Source of the DNA: Candidatus Shapirobacteria bacterium
GTDB lineage: Bacteria > Patescibacteriota > Microgenomatia > UBA12405
Direction: 5' to 3'
Length of the DNA: 47,722 bases
Assembly: GCA_003542615.1 (NCBI GenBank)
Contig: DPKG01000014.1
Coordinates: forward strand, 108,802-156,523
Positions 33,011-41,585 of the stretch are shown here, piece by piece. The notes below the pieces were generated by a model, which searched no databases, was not told where the DNA came from, and was given only the letters and a program-made list of their open reading frames with translations. The position numbers and the translations under genes are program-made. The stretch's first letter is position 1. Every line of letters begins with the position of its first letter.

Positions 33011-33145
33011 TTATCCACAATGACTTGATTAAAATATCTTTGAAGAAAAATGGAGTTGTTCTATAGTTTTCCACATAGATTTTGTAACCCTATAACAGGG
33101 TATATTTTGAATTATTATATTAATAATAAATATTATAGGTGATTA
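33011..33145. other. DnaA-box-like sites beside an AT-rich tract (oriC-like patch)
   Basis: TTATCCACA at 33011-33019 is a perfect DnaA box. TTTTCCACA at 33067-33075 is a one-mismatch copy in the same orientation. An ACCCT/AGGGT palindrome follows at about 33087, then about 45 nt of nearly pure A/T with TAATAATAAA. No dnaA or dnaN is nearby, and the + strand G excess does not change sign here, so an active chromosomal origin is doubtful. Confidence 0.35.
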
Positions 33146-33174
33146 GATAAAATGTATCAAATTTTTATAGGATA

Positions 33175-33203
33175 TAGACAGCGAGAAAAGGCGATGATAT
33201 ATT
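33175..33203 (+). promoter_or_regulatory. Promoter of the 42-residue peptide (leaderless-type)
   Basis: TAGACA (33175-33180), 17 nt, then TATATT (33198-33203), which ends 6 nt before the ATG at 33210. Confidence 0.5.
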
Positions 33204-33209
33204 GAATCA

Positions 33210-33338
33210 ATGATCAGTAAACTTTTGAACAGGGTGACGAAATTTTTGAATAAGGAATCTAAGGAAAAAAAGAAGGTTTGGGCCAGGGAACAGATGAGAG
33301 AAATGGGAAAATTAAAGGGAAAGTTGATCTTGATGTAG
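33210..33338 (+). CDS. 42-residue basic peptide
   Basis: ATG 33210 to TAG 33336-33338 encodes MISKLLNRVTKFLNKESKEK followed by a Lys/Arg-rich amphipathic helix ending KLKGKLILM. There are no Cys or TM segments. A promoter with a 17-nt spacer ends 6 nt upstream, and a long hairpin follows 6 nt after the stop, so it looks like a complete small transcription unit. No family is recognised. Such a basic amphipathic peptide could bind nucleic acid or membranes. Confidence 0.45.
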   Translation: MISKLLNRVTKFLNKESKEKKKVWAREQMREMGKLKGKLILM

Positions 33339-33344
33339 CCTTTA

Positions 33345-33387
33345 TTGTTGAGAGAGGTAGAGGGGGCAGGTCTACCTCTTTCAACAA
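33345..33387 (+). terminator. Long hairpin after the 42-residue peptide
   Basis: A 17-bp stem (33345-33361 with 33371-33387, TTGTTGA.../...TCAACAA, one G-U pair) encloses a 9-nt G-rich loop (GGGGGCAGG). Only weak T richness follows, so it may be a stability element or a recognition hairpin rather than a classical terminator. Confidence 0.5.
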
Positions 33388-33417
33388 TGTAGGTTGAAAA
33401 AAGTAGGTACAAAAAAA

Positions 33418-33473
33418 AGAAACATTATAACCGATGTTCTCGAAGCAGGTGGAACACGTATAATAATGTTTCT
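33418..33473. repeat. Inverted repeat with structured interior
   Basis: AGAAACATTAT (33418-33428) pairs perfectly with ATAATGTTTCT (33463-33473). The interior contains GTTC/GAAC arms around TCGAAGCAGGTG. No ORF spans it. From 33474 to 33593 I see nothing further except the promoter region of the next gene. Confidence 0.55.
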
Positions 33474-33593
33474 TCGATTTAAAAATAACGGTTGGGAGTG
33501 ATAAAGTCAAGAAAATCAGGGGCGGATGGTCTGGGGTAATTTGTAGTTTTTTAAGCTAAGTAATTGGGGAGTATTTTGTGGTAAGGTTTTAGT

Positions 33594-34946
33594 GTGAAGA
33601 TGAGATTTTGGATATTTATTTTTGTTTGCGGATGGTTTTTTGGTATTTTGACTCCAAAATCAGTAGTGGCAGTGGAGGTGAGTTGTGTTAACAATCAGCA
33701 AACTTACTGGTCGGAAATTGCAAGAAATGGTTTTGGCCAGACGGTAATGTATAAAGTCGGATGGGATAGATATTTATTGTATTTGGGAATAACCAGTATT
33801 GTGAAAGACGGGAAGTTGGTGAATCCGACTTCGGGAACCGGTGATCCGGGAACTTATAACAGTATATGTAAAGGGTGGGCGGCAGATAGGATTTGGATGA
33901 CCTGGCATTTTGGAGACGGAATAAGTAAGGCGGGTTGGTGGAGCGATCCGGGGACACCCCGATTGCTTCTTAATCCGGGAGGAGTGGGAGAAGGGGCTTT
34001 GATTGCGGATCCGACGGTGGTGGAATGGAAGGGGAAAGTTCATATGTATTATGAGGGGACGGATAATTGTAGTGGGAATGATAATCGAATATTTCATGCG
34101 GTGGCGGATAGTTTGTTTGGGCCATTTACCAAGACAGGAGAGGTGATAGGATTGGCGGGACATAAAGAGGCGGGAACTTCAGCATTGAGTTGGCCGAAGG
34201 TGTTTGTAGAAAATGACAAATTGTATCTTTACTACACTGACAGTTATTTGCAATTGTTGGTGGCGAGGGCGACGAATGATGCGGGGACGGTATTTACGAT
34301 GGAGAATAATGGAAAAAGTGCGGTAGCAGAGACAACAAATATCGGTGAGGTTAAAAAGAAGGGTGATAAGTACTATTTGGTTTATACCAAATTTATGGGG
34401 GGAATAAGAATATCGGAGTCCAGTGATAAATTTAATTTTCCGGTGGGAAAAGATTTGATAACGGCGGGAAAATATTTTTGGGATAAACATAGTGTGGGTT
34501 TGCCGACATGGATTACCAAGGAAGAAAATGGAGTGGATAGGGTCTATTATGGGGCGATAGAGAAAGTTGAGAATGGATTTGTAACCAGTAGTGTGGCAAC
34601 TTGTGATTTGAGATTTGTTTTACCGACTTTAGTACCTACAAAGGTGCCGACAGCGGTACCAACTAAAATACCGACAGCGGTGCCAACAAAGGTACCAACC
34701 AAAATACCAACAGCGGTGCCAACATCACCACCAGTCGGGACGTGTGGTTGTGACAGGCAGGGAAGGAGAGCAGGAGACGGGAATTGTGACGGATTGGTCG
34801 ATTTGAGGGATTTTGAGGTGTGGAGATCGGAAATGTTTGATTTGGGAGGCTGGCAGGGTGTAAGTCGGCCAGATTGGAAGGGGGATTTTAATTGTGATTG
34901 GAAGGTGGATTTGTTGGATTTTGAGATTTGGAGAAGGAACAGGTAG
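33594..34946 (+). CDS. Secreted five-bladed-beta-propeller (GH43-like) protein with dockerin
   Basis: A 450-residue protein. A signal peptide (FWIFIFVCGWFFGILTPKSV, then VAVE) precedes a ~330-residue beta-propeller-like region. Its blades include GVGEGALIADPTVVEWKGKV, HMYYEGTD, SWPKVFVENDKLYLYYTDSY and KKGDKYYLVYTKFMGGIRIS, the style of GH43/GH32-type glycosidases acting on plant-type or bacterial glycans. A linker of VPTKVPT/IPTAVPT repeats follows, then a dockerin pair GDGNCDGLVDLRDFEVW and DFNCDWKVDLLDFEIW. The dockerin closely matches that of 19397-20437. The start may be GTG 33594 or ATG 33600. Catalytic residues cannot be assigned with confidence. Confidence 0.75.
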   Translation: MKMRFWIFIFVCGWFFGILTPKSVVAVEVSCVNNQQTYWSEIARNGFGQTVMYKVGWDRYLLYLGITSIVKDGKLVNPTSGTGDPGTYNSICKGWAADRIWMTWHFGDGISKAGWWSDPGTPRLLLNPGGVGEGALIADPTVVEWKGKVHMYYEGTDNCSGNDNRIFHAVADSLFGPFTKTGEVIGLAGHKEAGTSALSWPKVFVENDKLYLYYTDSYLQLLVARATNDAGTVFTMENNGKSAVAETTNIGEVKKKGDKYYLVYTKFMGGIRISESSDKFNFPVGKDLITAGKYFWDKHSVGLPTWITKEENGVDRVYYGAIEKVENGFVTSSVATCDLRFVLPTLVPTKVPTAVPTKIPTAVPTKVPTKIPTAVPTSPPVGTCGCDRQGRRAGDGNCDGLVDLRDFEVWRSEMFDLGGWQGVSRPDWKGDFNCDWKVDLLDFEIWRRNR

Positions 34947-34966
34947 GATAGAAAGTAAGGAGGGGC

Positions 34967-34995
34967 TTGACAGGGGGGGAGGGATTGGGTAAAAT
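34967..34995 (+). promoter_or_regulatory. Consensus promoter upstream of rho
   Basis: TTGACA (34967-34972), exactly 17 nt, TAAAAT (34990-34995). Transcription start is predicted near 35002, giving a leader of about 100 nt before rho. A second TATAAT-like site occurs near 35068. Confidence 0.65.
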
Positions 34996-35105
34996 TGGAG
35001 TGTTTAAATTGATTTCCCCGTGAACTTCGTACATTTTTCTCCATCACTAATTCTGATTTTGGCGGATTTATAATATTTATTTTCATTTATTTTTAGAAAA
35101 AACCT

Positions 35106-36404
35106 ATGGTAAAAGTAGTAAAAAGCGATATAAAAGTTAACGATGAGAAAATTGAGGAAAAATTAGATATGAAAGTGAAAACAGAAGAAACCAAAAGTGA
35201 TAATAGCCGGGTCGAGATAAAGAGACCACAGGTAAATGTCGACAGGCCGCAAAGCAATACAAATCAGACAGTAAACAGACCGGTATTGGAGGCGAGTAAT
35301 TTGGAACCGATTGAGGGGGTTTTGGAAGTAATGCAGGATGGATCGGGATATGTTAGGCCTAAATTTACCCCAAGTACACGTGATTCTTATATAGCGTCAA
35401 ATCATGTAAGGCGAATGTGGATGAGGTCGGGTGATTTGATTGCCGGGGTAGCCAGAGCGCCAAAGGTAAATGAGAAATATTGGGGAATGGTGAGAATTGA
35501 AAGGATAAACGGAGTGGATGTAAGGCAGATGACGCCGAGGCCGGAATTTAAGGACTTGGTGCCGATTTATGCTGAAAAACAAGTAAAGTTGGAAACTGAT
35601 CCGTCAATTTTGTCGACCCGAATAATTGATCTTTTTTGTCCGATCGGATTTGGACAAAGAGGAATGATAGTGTCACCTCCGAAGGCAGGAAAGACAACTT
35701 TGTTGAAGGAAATTGCTAATGGAGTGGCGGTAAATTATCCGGAGGTGCATTTGATGGCAGTGTTGGTGGGAGAAAGACCGGAGGAAGTGACGGATATGCA
35801 GAGATTTATAAAAGGTGAAGTGATTGCTTCGAGTTTTGATCAGAGGCCGGAGGAACAAACCAGAGCGGCGGAAATTGCCATTGAAAGAGCCAGGAGATTG
35901 GTGGAGTTGGGTAAAGACGTATTTATGGTGTTTGATTCGATTACCAGATTGGCCAGAGCTTATAATTTGGCAATACCGACTTCAGGAAGAACTTTGTCGG
36001 GAGGTTTTGATCCGGCAGCTTTGTATCCTTCAAAGAAATTTTTTGGAGCGGCCAGAAATATTGAACATGGCGGGTCGCTGACTATTATTGGGACAGCCTT
36101 GGTGGATACCGGTTCGAAGATGGATGAATTGATTTTTGAGGAATTTAAGGGAACCGGAAATATGGAATTGAGACTGGATAGGAATTTGGCAGACAGAAGA
36201 ATTTATCCGGCATTTGATATTTTGAAATCGGGAACCAGAAAGGAAGAATTGTTGCTTAAGGCAGAAGATTTGGATAAGATGAACGGAATCAGAAGGATCT
36301 TTGATACGCTGACGGATAAAAATGAAGCAACAGCAATGGTGATTGAACAGATGATTAAGACAAAGGATAATAGCGAGTTTTTGAAGAAGATTGGGAAGAG
36401 GTAA
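35106..36404 (+). CDS. rho: Transcription termination factor Rho
   Basis: A 432-residue RecA-type hexameric RNA helicase. A Lys/Glu/Asn-rich N-terminal extension (about 60 residues) replaces the usual helical Rho-N domain. The cold-shock-like RNA-binding domain includes EGVLEVMQDGSGYVRPKF. The ATPase has SPPKAGKTTLL (Walker A, from 190), VGERPEEVTDMQR (191-series Rho signature), VFMVFDSITRLARAYN and the Q/R-loop regions TSGRTLSGGFDP and GSLTIIGTAL. It is complete. Its ~100-nt leader leaves room for the autoregulation known for rho in other bacteria. A family A hairpin follows 10 nt after the stop, between it and a convergent small gene. Confidence 0.96.
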   Translation: MVKVVKSDIKVNDEKIEEKLDMKVKTEETKSDNSRVEIKRPQVNVDRPQSNTNQTVNRPVLEASNLEPIEGVLEVMQDGSGYVRPKFTPSTRDSYIASNHVRRMWMRSGDLIAGVARAPKVNEKYWGMVRIERINGVDVRQMTPRPEFKDLVPIYAEKQVKLETDPSILSTRIIDLFCPIGFGQRGMIVSPPKAGKTTLLKEIANGVAVNYPEVHLMAVLVGERPEEVTDMQRFIKGEVIASSFDQRPEEQTRAAEIAIERARRLVELGKDVFMVFDSITRLARAYNLAIPTSGRTLSGGFDPAALYPSKKFFGAARNIEHGGSLTIIGTALVDTGSKMDELIFEEFKGTGNMELRLDRNLADRRIYPAFDILKSGTRKEELLLKAEDLDKMNGIRRIFDTLTDKNEATAMVIEQMIKTKDNSEFLKKIGKR

Positions 36405-36414
36405 TAAAATCCAT

Positions 36415-36492
36415 AAAAAGTCTCGTCATATTTTTTCAAGCTTCATGATCGTGATGTCATTAGGCTTTGAAAAAATAAGTCTTCGACTTTTT
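36415..36492 (+). repeat. Family A hairpin element, copy after rho
   Basis: Outer arms AAAAAGTC (36415-36422)/GACTTTTT (36485-36492) and inner arms ATTTTTTCAAGC (36430-36441)/GCTTTGAAAAAAT (36464-36476) enclose the family A core with two transitions. Compared with 17316-17391, an inner G-C pair is A-T here. It lies between converging genes and ends in T-rich sequence, so it may also terminate transcription. Confidence 0.85.
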
Positions 36493-36733
36493 AGATTTTG
36501 GAGAGGGTGCGACGGAGGGTTGTTTGGTTATCTCTGATACCCTCGAGTAATCCTAGAGTTTTTCTGAGTTTATAATCTTTTAAAACTTCAGGTAAGGTAC
36601 AGCGTCTATTTTTAAGATCCTGACGCTCTTCTTCCAGATAATTGATGGTGGCGTTGGTAGCTGTTAATAGTTCCTCCAGAAGAGAGCGAGGGATAGTTAT
36701 ATTTTCCTCGGAATCAGGTTTTTGCGTTGCCAT
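36491..36733 (-). CDS. Small helical hypothetical protein
   Basis: An 80-residue protein, MATQKPDSEENITIPRSLLE and then a long charged helix (NYLEEERQDLKNRRC) and basic tail (TTLRRTLSKI). No family is recognised; it is probably cytoplasmic. The start is the ATG at 36733, since TATAAT (36745-36740) ends 6 nt upstream on the - strand; the longer in-frame extension to 36946 would overlap the next gene's coding region. Its last codons lie in the outer arm of the family A hairpin. Confidence 0.6.
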   Translation of the reverse strand: MATQKPDSEENITIPRSLLEELLTATNATINYLEEERQDLKNRRCTLPEVLKDYKLRKTLGLLEGIRDNQTTLRRTLSKI

Positions 36734-36739
36734 GGGGTG

Positions 36740-36780
36740 ATTATAGCAAAAAGTGGGGTAAATGTGAAAATGGTATAATT
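36740..36780. promoter_or_regulatory. Divergent -10 boxes
   Basis: On the - strand, TATAAT (36745-36740) serves the 36733 start (6-nt gap). On the + strand, TATAAT (36775-36780) predicts a start near 36787 for the peptidase gene, with a ~20-nt leader. Confidence 0.45.
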
Positions 36781-36806
36781 TAAGGGTTGAAATTAGCAGC
36801 TTGAAA

Positions 36807-37973
36807 ATGGCAAGGTTCAAATTCCCTAAATTTAGGAAAAATAAGAAAGAAATTTTAAAGCTAAAAACCAGCAATAAACCAGCTTTTATCGGTGAGATAA
36901 AAAAAGAACTGGAGTTGATAGGGGTATTTTTGGGTTTGCAAGGCAAACTGTTAAACGATGGAATGGTGATGACACTTGGTTGGGCAGAGGCATTGAAAAA
37001 ATGGTCGACTCGATTGATGTATCGACAGAGAGGGAGATTTTCGCAGACATTTGTTCATGCTAGTATGGCGTTGTTGGCGTTTTTGGGGATTGTGTTGTCG
37101 GCAAAAATTGAAAGTATTATGACTTCGGGAGGAGGAGAAGGGGGTTATAACAGCGGGATAATTATGGCAACTGATAGTCAGATGGCGGATACTTTGGTGT
37201 CGAATTTGCCAAAAGGTGAAATAACTGAATATAGAGTGTCGGAAGGAGATACTGTGAGTTCGATTGCGCAAAAATTTGGGGTGTCGATTGATACGATCAT
37301 GTGGGAGAATAATTTGAAAAGTGTAGATTCGATTAAGGCGGGTGAGATATTGAGGATTTTACCGTTGACGGGAATACGACATAAGGTGGTTCGAGGTGAA
37401 ACGATTTATAGTATTTCTAAAAAATATGGAGTAGCGGCTCAGAATATAGTCAATTATCCTTTTAATAGTTTTACAAATGATGAGACATTTGCATTGGCGG
37501 CAGGTCAGGAATTGTTGATTCCGGAAGGAATAAAGCCAAATCAGATAATAATTGATACCAATCGTTACATTGCCAGAACAGTGGCACCGATTCCGGGAGT
37601 GGTGGGTGAAGGTAATTTTATGTGGCCGACTTCGGGGTATATTTCTCAAAGATTTACCTGGTACCATCAGGCAGCGGATATTGCCAGTCCGGGTAATCCG
37701 GCGATTTTAGCGGCGCAGGGAGGTACGGTGGTGACGGCCGGTTGGAATGGCGGCGGATATGGAAATTATGTAGTGATTGATCATGGAAACGGATATAAAA
37801 CTTTGTATGCTCATATGCTGACTAATTCAATATCGGTAAAGGCCGGACAGGCAGTGTCGCAGGGACAGCAAATCGGGACAATGGGAAGTACGGGGAGGTC
37901 AACAGGGACACATTTGCATTTTGAAGTGATTGGTTCACAGGGTAAGGTTGATCCTTTGTCGGTGTTGAAATAG
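36807..37973 (+). CDS. LysM and M23-family peptidase (cell-wall endopeptidase)
   Basis: A 388-residue protein. A basic cytosolic N-terminus and one TM (ASMALLAFLGIVLSAKIE) are followed by two LysM peptidoglycan-binding motifs (YRVSEGDTVSSIAQKFGVSI and HKVVRGETIYSISKKYGVAA). The C-terminal M23 domain has YHQAADIA (metal His and Asp), YGNYVVIDHGNGYKTLYAHM and the catalytic HLHFEV. It should be an extracytoplasmic Zn2+ endopeptidase that trims peptidoglycan cross-bridges. All metal and catalytic residues of the lysostaphin-like fold appear present. An in-frame TTG at 36801 is an alternative start. Probably monocistronic. Confidence 0.9.
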   Translation: MARFKFPKFRKNKKEILKLKTSNKPAFIGEIKKELELIGVFLGLQGKLLNDGMVMTLGWAEALKKWSTRLMYRQRGRFSQTFVHASMALLAFLGIVLSAKIESIMTSGGGEGGYNSGIIMATDSQMADTLVSNLPKGEITEYRVSEGDTVSSIAQKFGVSIDTIMWENNLKSVDSIKAGEILRILPLTGIRHKVVRGETIYSISKKYGVAAQNIVNYPFNSFTNDETFALAAGQELLIPEGIKPNQIIIDTNRYIARTVAPIPGVVGEGNFMWPTSGYISQRFTWYHQAADIASPGNPAILAAQGGTVVTAGWNGGGYGNYVVIDHGNGYKTLYAHMLTNSISVKAGQAVSQGQQIGTMGSTGRSTGTHLHFEVIGSQGKVDPLSVLK

Positions 37974-38013
37974 GTGAATAAATAAATATGCGGTAAAAAG
38001 TACTGATAAGCGC

Positions 38014-38043
38014 TTGAGTGAGATAGATGGATTCTGTTATGCT
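38014..38043 (+). promoter_or_regulatory. Promoter of the O-antigen-ligase-like gene (leaderless-type)
   Basis: TTGAGT (38014-38019), 18 nt, TATGCT (38038-38043), ending 6 nt before the ATG at 38050. This supports 38050 over the in-frame TTG at 38014. Confidence 0.5.
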
Positions 38044-38049
38044 GTTGAC

Positions 38050-40095
38050 ATGAATAAAATTTTTAAGATCTATCTACGTCTTTTTATGTTTTTATTGCCC
38101 TTATACTTTTTGCCGATAATTGCCAACGGAACTGATTGGGCGAAAAATTGGTTTTTGATTGTGGGGGCGATGGTGGGATTGGTGTTGTGGATAGCCGATT
38201 TGTTGTTGGGGAAAAAAGATAAAGTAAAAACCAGTAAAATTTTGTGGTTGATGTTGGCTCTGGCAGTTTGGAGCGGAATTGAATGGTGGAGGATGGGGGC
38301 CGGATTGAGAACCAGAACTTGGGTAGGTCCTTTTGGATTTGGAACTTGGTTGGCGTTGGGTACCTGGTCATTTTTGTGGTTACAGGCAGCAGACAGTAAG
38401 GCAGAATTTAAAAAACAGATGAATTTTTTGACGGTAGCAGGTTTGTTGGCGGCAGTGAGTTCATTGATAGTATTTTTAATTCCGACTTCAAAATTTCCCA
38501 TAAGTATTCCGAATGAAAAATCAGCTTTGATTTCGATTAACCAAAGTTGGTCATTGACCGGATCTTTGATTTCGGAAGCGATATTGTTGATATTTTTGGC
38601 GTGGGAATGGGTGGCGAGAGTAGTAAAGAAGTTGAAATTAAATGAAGACGGAATGAGTTACATAAAAGAGATGGTGGTGTCGGCGGTGTTGGTGTTGGTG
38701 GCTTTGTTGGATATATATAGAATTTTTAAATTAGGTTGGGTGATTTTGGACTTTACTACCAGCTGGGTAATTGCAGTAGAAGTATTTAAAAGAAGCCCGA
38801 TTTTTGGCATGGGAGTAGGTAATTTTTCTCAGGCTTTTGATTTGTTTCGGCCAAATTCATATAACCTGACCCAATATTGGTCTAATTTGTTTTCGGTGTC
38901 GGGAATGGGATGGTTGCAAATTTGGACAGAGATGGGATTGGTGGGATTGGTGTTGGTGGGCGGAGTGGTGTTGAGTTGGATTAGATCAAAAAAGAATATG
39001 AATTTTTGGAGAACCGGATTTTTATTGGCGGTGGTGTTGTTTTTGCCTTTGAATTTGGTGGCTTTGTTTTTGTTGGTGTGGGTGTTGATTAGCCGATTTG
39101 GAGAATCAACGGAACATAGATTGTGGATAGGAATGGGAGAGAATAGTTTTAATGCTCTGCCTTATTTGGTATCGATAGTGATGTTGGTGTTGGTGGGTTT
39201 TACTATGACTAATATGGTCAAACAAGTCCGAGCCGGCTATTACATCAGAGAGTCTTTGGTGGCGGCGGCAAAAAATGATGCGACTAAAACTTATAATTTA
39301 CAAATAAAAGCGATTGAAATTGATCCGAATATGGCTGATTACCGAAATATTTATTCGCAAACTAATTTGGCGATAGCTTCGAGTTTGTTGTCACAGGAAG
39401 ATATCAGTGATGAAGATAAGGAAAAGGTATCGGTATTGTTGCAACAGGCGGTTCAGGAAGGTAAGACAGCAGTTAGTTTGGATAGTTTGAATCCGCATTA
39501 TTGGTCTAATTTGGCTTCAATTTATAGATCGATGGTGGGAATATTGGAGGGTTCGGCTGATTGGTCGTATCAGGCTTATACTCAGGCAGTGGCTTTGGAT
39601 CCGGCTGATCCGATGACAAAATTGGATTTGGGCGGATTACTTTATGCTTCGAATAATTTTGAAGAAGCTGACAGAGTGTTTGAGGAGGCGGTTAAAGCTA
39701 AGCAGGACTTGGCTAATGCCTGGTATAACTGGGCTTACAGCGCTAAACAAATGAATAGAATTGATTTGGCAGTTCAGAGATTAGGTCAGGCGATAGCTTT
39801 GGTACCGGTAGATTCGGGTGATTATGAGACGGCCAGTAAGGAATTGGATGTTTGGAAGAAGGAATTGGATGAGGCAATTAAAAAACAGCAAGCGGCATTA
39901 GCGGCTCAACAGCAAGCGGCTGAGCAGAAAGAACCTGAGACTTTGAAAGCACCTGAACCTTTACCGACAGTAGGTGATGAAGAGCAGGTAAATGTACCGG
40001 CGGAAGGTTTGGAACCTCCGGAGGCTGAAGTGACAGCAACTCCAGTACCGAGTAAAGCTCCCAGTCCGACGCCATCTGCGACAGTGACTCCGTAG
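38050..40095 (+). CDS. O-antigen ligase-like (Wzy_C) membrane protein with TPR tail
   Basis: A 681-residue protein. About ten TM segments occupy residues 5-400, including the periplasmic-loop signature SPIFGMGVGNFSQAFDLFRP and WLQIWTEMGLVGLVLVGGVV, typical of O-antigen ligase/polymerase (Wzy/WaaL) proteins. After the last TM comes a TPR domain (about 420-600; VALDPADPMTKLDLGGLLYA, AWYNWAYSAKQMNRIDLAVQ), then a Gln/Ala helix and a Pro/Glu/Ala-rich tail ending TPSATVTP. It probably links or polymerises surface glycans. The Thr/Pro tail resembles linkers elsewhere in the window. It converges on the TPR/fibre genes; the palindrome at 40106 separates them. Confidence 0.8.
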   Translation: MNKIFKIYLRLFMFLLPLYFLPIIANGTDWAKNWFLIVGAMVGLVLWIADLLLGKKDKVKTSKILWLMLALAVWSGIEWWRMGAGLRTRTWVGPFGFGTWLALGTWSFLWLQAADSKAEFKKQMNFLTVAGLLAAVSSLIVFLIPTSKFPISIPNEKSALISINQSWSLTGSLISEAILLIFLAWEWVARVVKKLKLNEDGMSYIKEMVVSAVLVLVALLDIYRIFKLGWVILDFTTSWVIAVEVFKRSPIFGMGVGNFSQAFDLFRPNSYNLTQYWSNLFSVSGMGWLQIWTEMGLVGLVLVGGVVLSWIRSKKNMNFWRTGFLLAVVLFLPLNLVALFLLVWVLISRFGESTEHRLWIGMGENSFNALPYLVSIVMLVLVGFTMTNMVKQVRAGYYIRESLVAAAKNDATKTYNLQIKAIEIDPNMADYRNIYSQTNLAIASSLLSQEDISDEDKEKVSVLLQQAVQEGKTAVSLDSLNPHYWSNLASIYRSMVGILEGSADWSYQAYTQAVALDPADPMTKLDLGGLLYASNNFEEADRVFEEAVKAKQDLANAWYNWAYSAKQMNRIDLAVQRLGQAIALVPVDSGDYETASKELDVWKKELDEAIKKQQAALAAQQQAAEQKEPETLKAPEPLPTVGDEEQVNVPAEGLEPPEAEVTATPVPSKAPSPTPSATVTP

Positions 40096-40105
40096 AGAGA
40101 GGAAA

Positions 40106-40130
40106 GGGCGGGCACGAGACCCGCCCATAC
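40106..40130. repeat. Family D palindrome
   Basis: GGGCGGGCACGAGACCCGCC, then CATAC: a 7-bp GC stem with variant loop, related to the three identical copies at 41425, 41621 and 41669. It lies between convergent stops. Confidence 0.6.
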
Positions 40131-40131
40131 A

Positions 40132-41508
40132 CTAGTTAATGATCCACCATTTGAACTCGATGTTTTCGGGGATGGAGGAGTCGAGACCTACGGTGAACGA
40201 TTTGGAGGTTTTGGAAATGACTTGGAGAGTTTGATTTTTGCCACCTTTAGTTATAGTTAGGTAGACTTGGGAGGTAGCAGTGAGATTGGTGTTGGGAATG
40301 TTGATTTGGGATTGATTGGCGGGGAGGGTGGCGGTACCGGAGAAGGAATTGGATTCGGTTTGGTTGTTGACGGTGATGTTTTTTGATTCGGGGGTGGAGG
40401 CAATGATGGGACCATCAGAAGTTAAGGCTTGGATAGTGGGGGCGTCAAAATTTAGGGGTTGATTTTGGGGTAAGGAGGTAGGAGAAGATTGAGGTTGGGT
40501 GCAGGTTTCGCTTTTACATTGGAGGGTGAGGTTTTGAAGGGCAAGTTTTTCGGATTCGACTTGTTGGCGTTGGACCGGATCGGTAATCAGGGAAAGAAGA
40601 CGGGTATATGTCTCGAGAGCTTGGGGAAGAAGACCGGTTTGTTGTTGGATCTTGGCTAAATCATAGAAATTTTGGGCTTTAGTGGGTTCGAGGGCGACGG
40701 TTTGGGTAAGATAGGTGATAGTTTTGGCAGCATCGCCGGTTTTGGCGTAGAGGGCAGCTAAGTCACGGGTAATTTCGGCGGAATTGGGATTGAGTTGTTG
40801 GGCTTGGGTATAGTCGGAAATAGCCTGGGTAAGGAGTTGCGGTTGGGAGTCGGAAAGGGATTGGTAGATTTTGGCACGTTGTTGGTAGCCACGATAATCG
40901 GAGGGGAAAAGCTTAATGGCGTCGGTGGCAGTAAGAATGGATTGGTTGAGTAGTTCAATAACAGGCTGATCACAAGAGTCGCCCGTACAGGAAGATTGTT
41001 GTTGGAGGGCGCTGGAAAAATACTGTTGGGAAGCCAGAAGGTAGTGTTGGATGGATTTGGGCACTTGGGTGGGAGTGGATTGGGGAGCGGGTTGGGTTTG
41101 GTTGGTGCTTGGTTGGTTTGAAATGGCAGAGTCAGAAGTTTTGGTTTTGAAAAATACCAGACCACCAAAAGAAAGGAGGGTGAGACCGGAAATTGAGAGA
41201 AGGGGGAAGATGTTATTTTTGGAATTTGTGGGGGATATTTGGGGGGTTAGCAGTCGATTGTCTTGATTGCTAGATACAGTTTGATCTACGGTTTTGGCTG
41301 TAGTTAGGGTAGATTTGAGGGGTAGTTTGTTATTGTTGGATATATTAGAGGGGGTATTTGAGGTATTTAGGTGGGGTTTGGATATAGCGGAGGAGGGAGG
41401 AGAGGAAGGGGGTGAAGAGGATGAGGGCGGGAATGGAATCCCGCCCGTACTGGTATCGATGCCAAGTTGGGAGAGGCGGTTGATTTGATCGTTGGTTAAT
41501 TTGGGCAT
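40132..41508 (-). CDS. Single-TM protein with TPRs and a C-terminal domain shared with the giant fibre
   Basis: A 458-residue protein. The short conserved-looking N-terminus (MPKLTNDQINRLSQLGID) runs into Ser/Pro-rich low complexity (STGGIPFPPSSSSPPSS). One TM follows (IFPLLSISGLTLLSFGGLVF), then an exported TPR array (about 150-330; SDYTQAQQLNPNSAEITRDL) and a C-terminal beta-domain with GTATLPANQSQINIPNTN that ends FKWWIIN. The adjacent giant protein ends with the same domain (GTATLPAGKTEIVIYN ... INWWIIN). The N-terminal STGGIPFPP is encoded by a family D palindrome (41425-41450). It is probably an envelope partner of the fibre, downstream on the same strand. Confidence 0.75.
   Translation of the reverse strand: MPKLTNDQINRLSQLGIDTSTGGIPFPPSSSSPPSSPPSSAISKPHLNTSNTPSNISNNNKLPLKSTLTTAKTVDQTVSSNQDNRLLTPQISPTNSKNNIFPLLSISGLTLLSFGGLVFFKTKTSDSAISNQPSTNQTQPAPQSTPTQVPKSIQHYLLASQQYFSSALQQQSSCTGDSCDQPVIELLNQSILTATDAIKLFPSDYRGYQQRAKIYQSLSDSQPQLLTQAISDYTQAQQLNPNSAEITRDLAALYAKTGDAAKTITYLTQTVALEPTKAQNFYDLAKIQQQTGLLPQALETYTRLLSLITDPVQRQQVESEKLALQNLTLQCKSETCTQPQSSPTSLPQNQPLNFDAPTIQALTSDGPIIASTPESKNITVNNQTESNSFSGTATLPANQSQINIPNTNLTATSQVYLTITKGGKNQTLQVISKTSKSFTVGLDSSIPENIEFKWWIIN
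41425..41450. repeat. Family D palindrome inside a coding sequence
   Basis: GGGCGGG-AATGGAAT-CCCGCCC-GTAC, identical over 26 nt to copies at 41621-41646 and 41669-41694. It is translated on the - strand as part of STGGIPFPP in the 40132-41508 protein. Confidence 0.8.
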
Positions 41509-41585
41509 AGAGTGATTTAAGTATAAAGAATTTTTGAGGAAAGAAAAGGGCGGGCTAGGCCGGAGGGGAAAGGGCGGGATGTGTA

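Noticed and set aside
36734..36946. N-terminal extension of the 36491-36733 gene to 36946
   Set aside because: It would run through the divergent promoter and into the M23 peptidase coding region; the ATG at 36733 has a -10 box 6 nt upstream.
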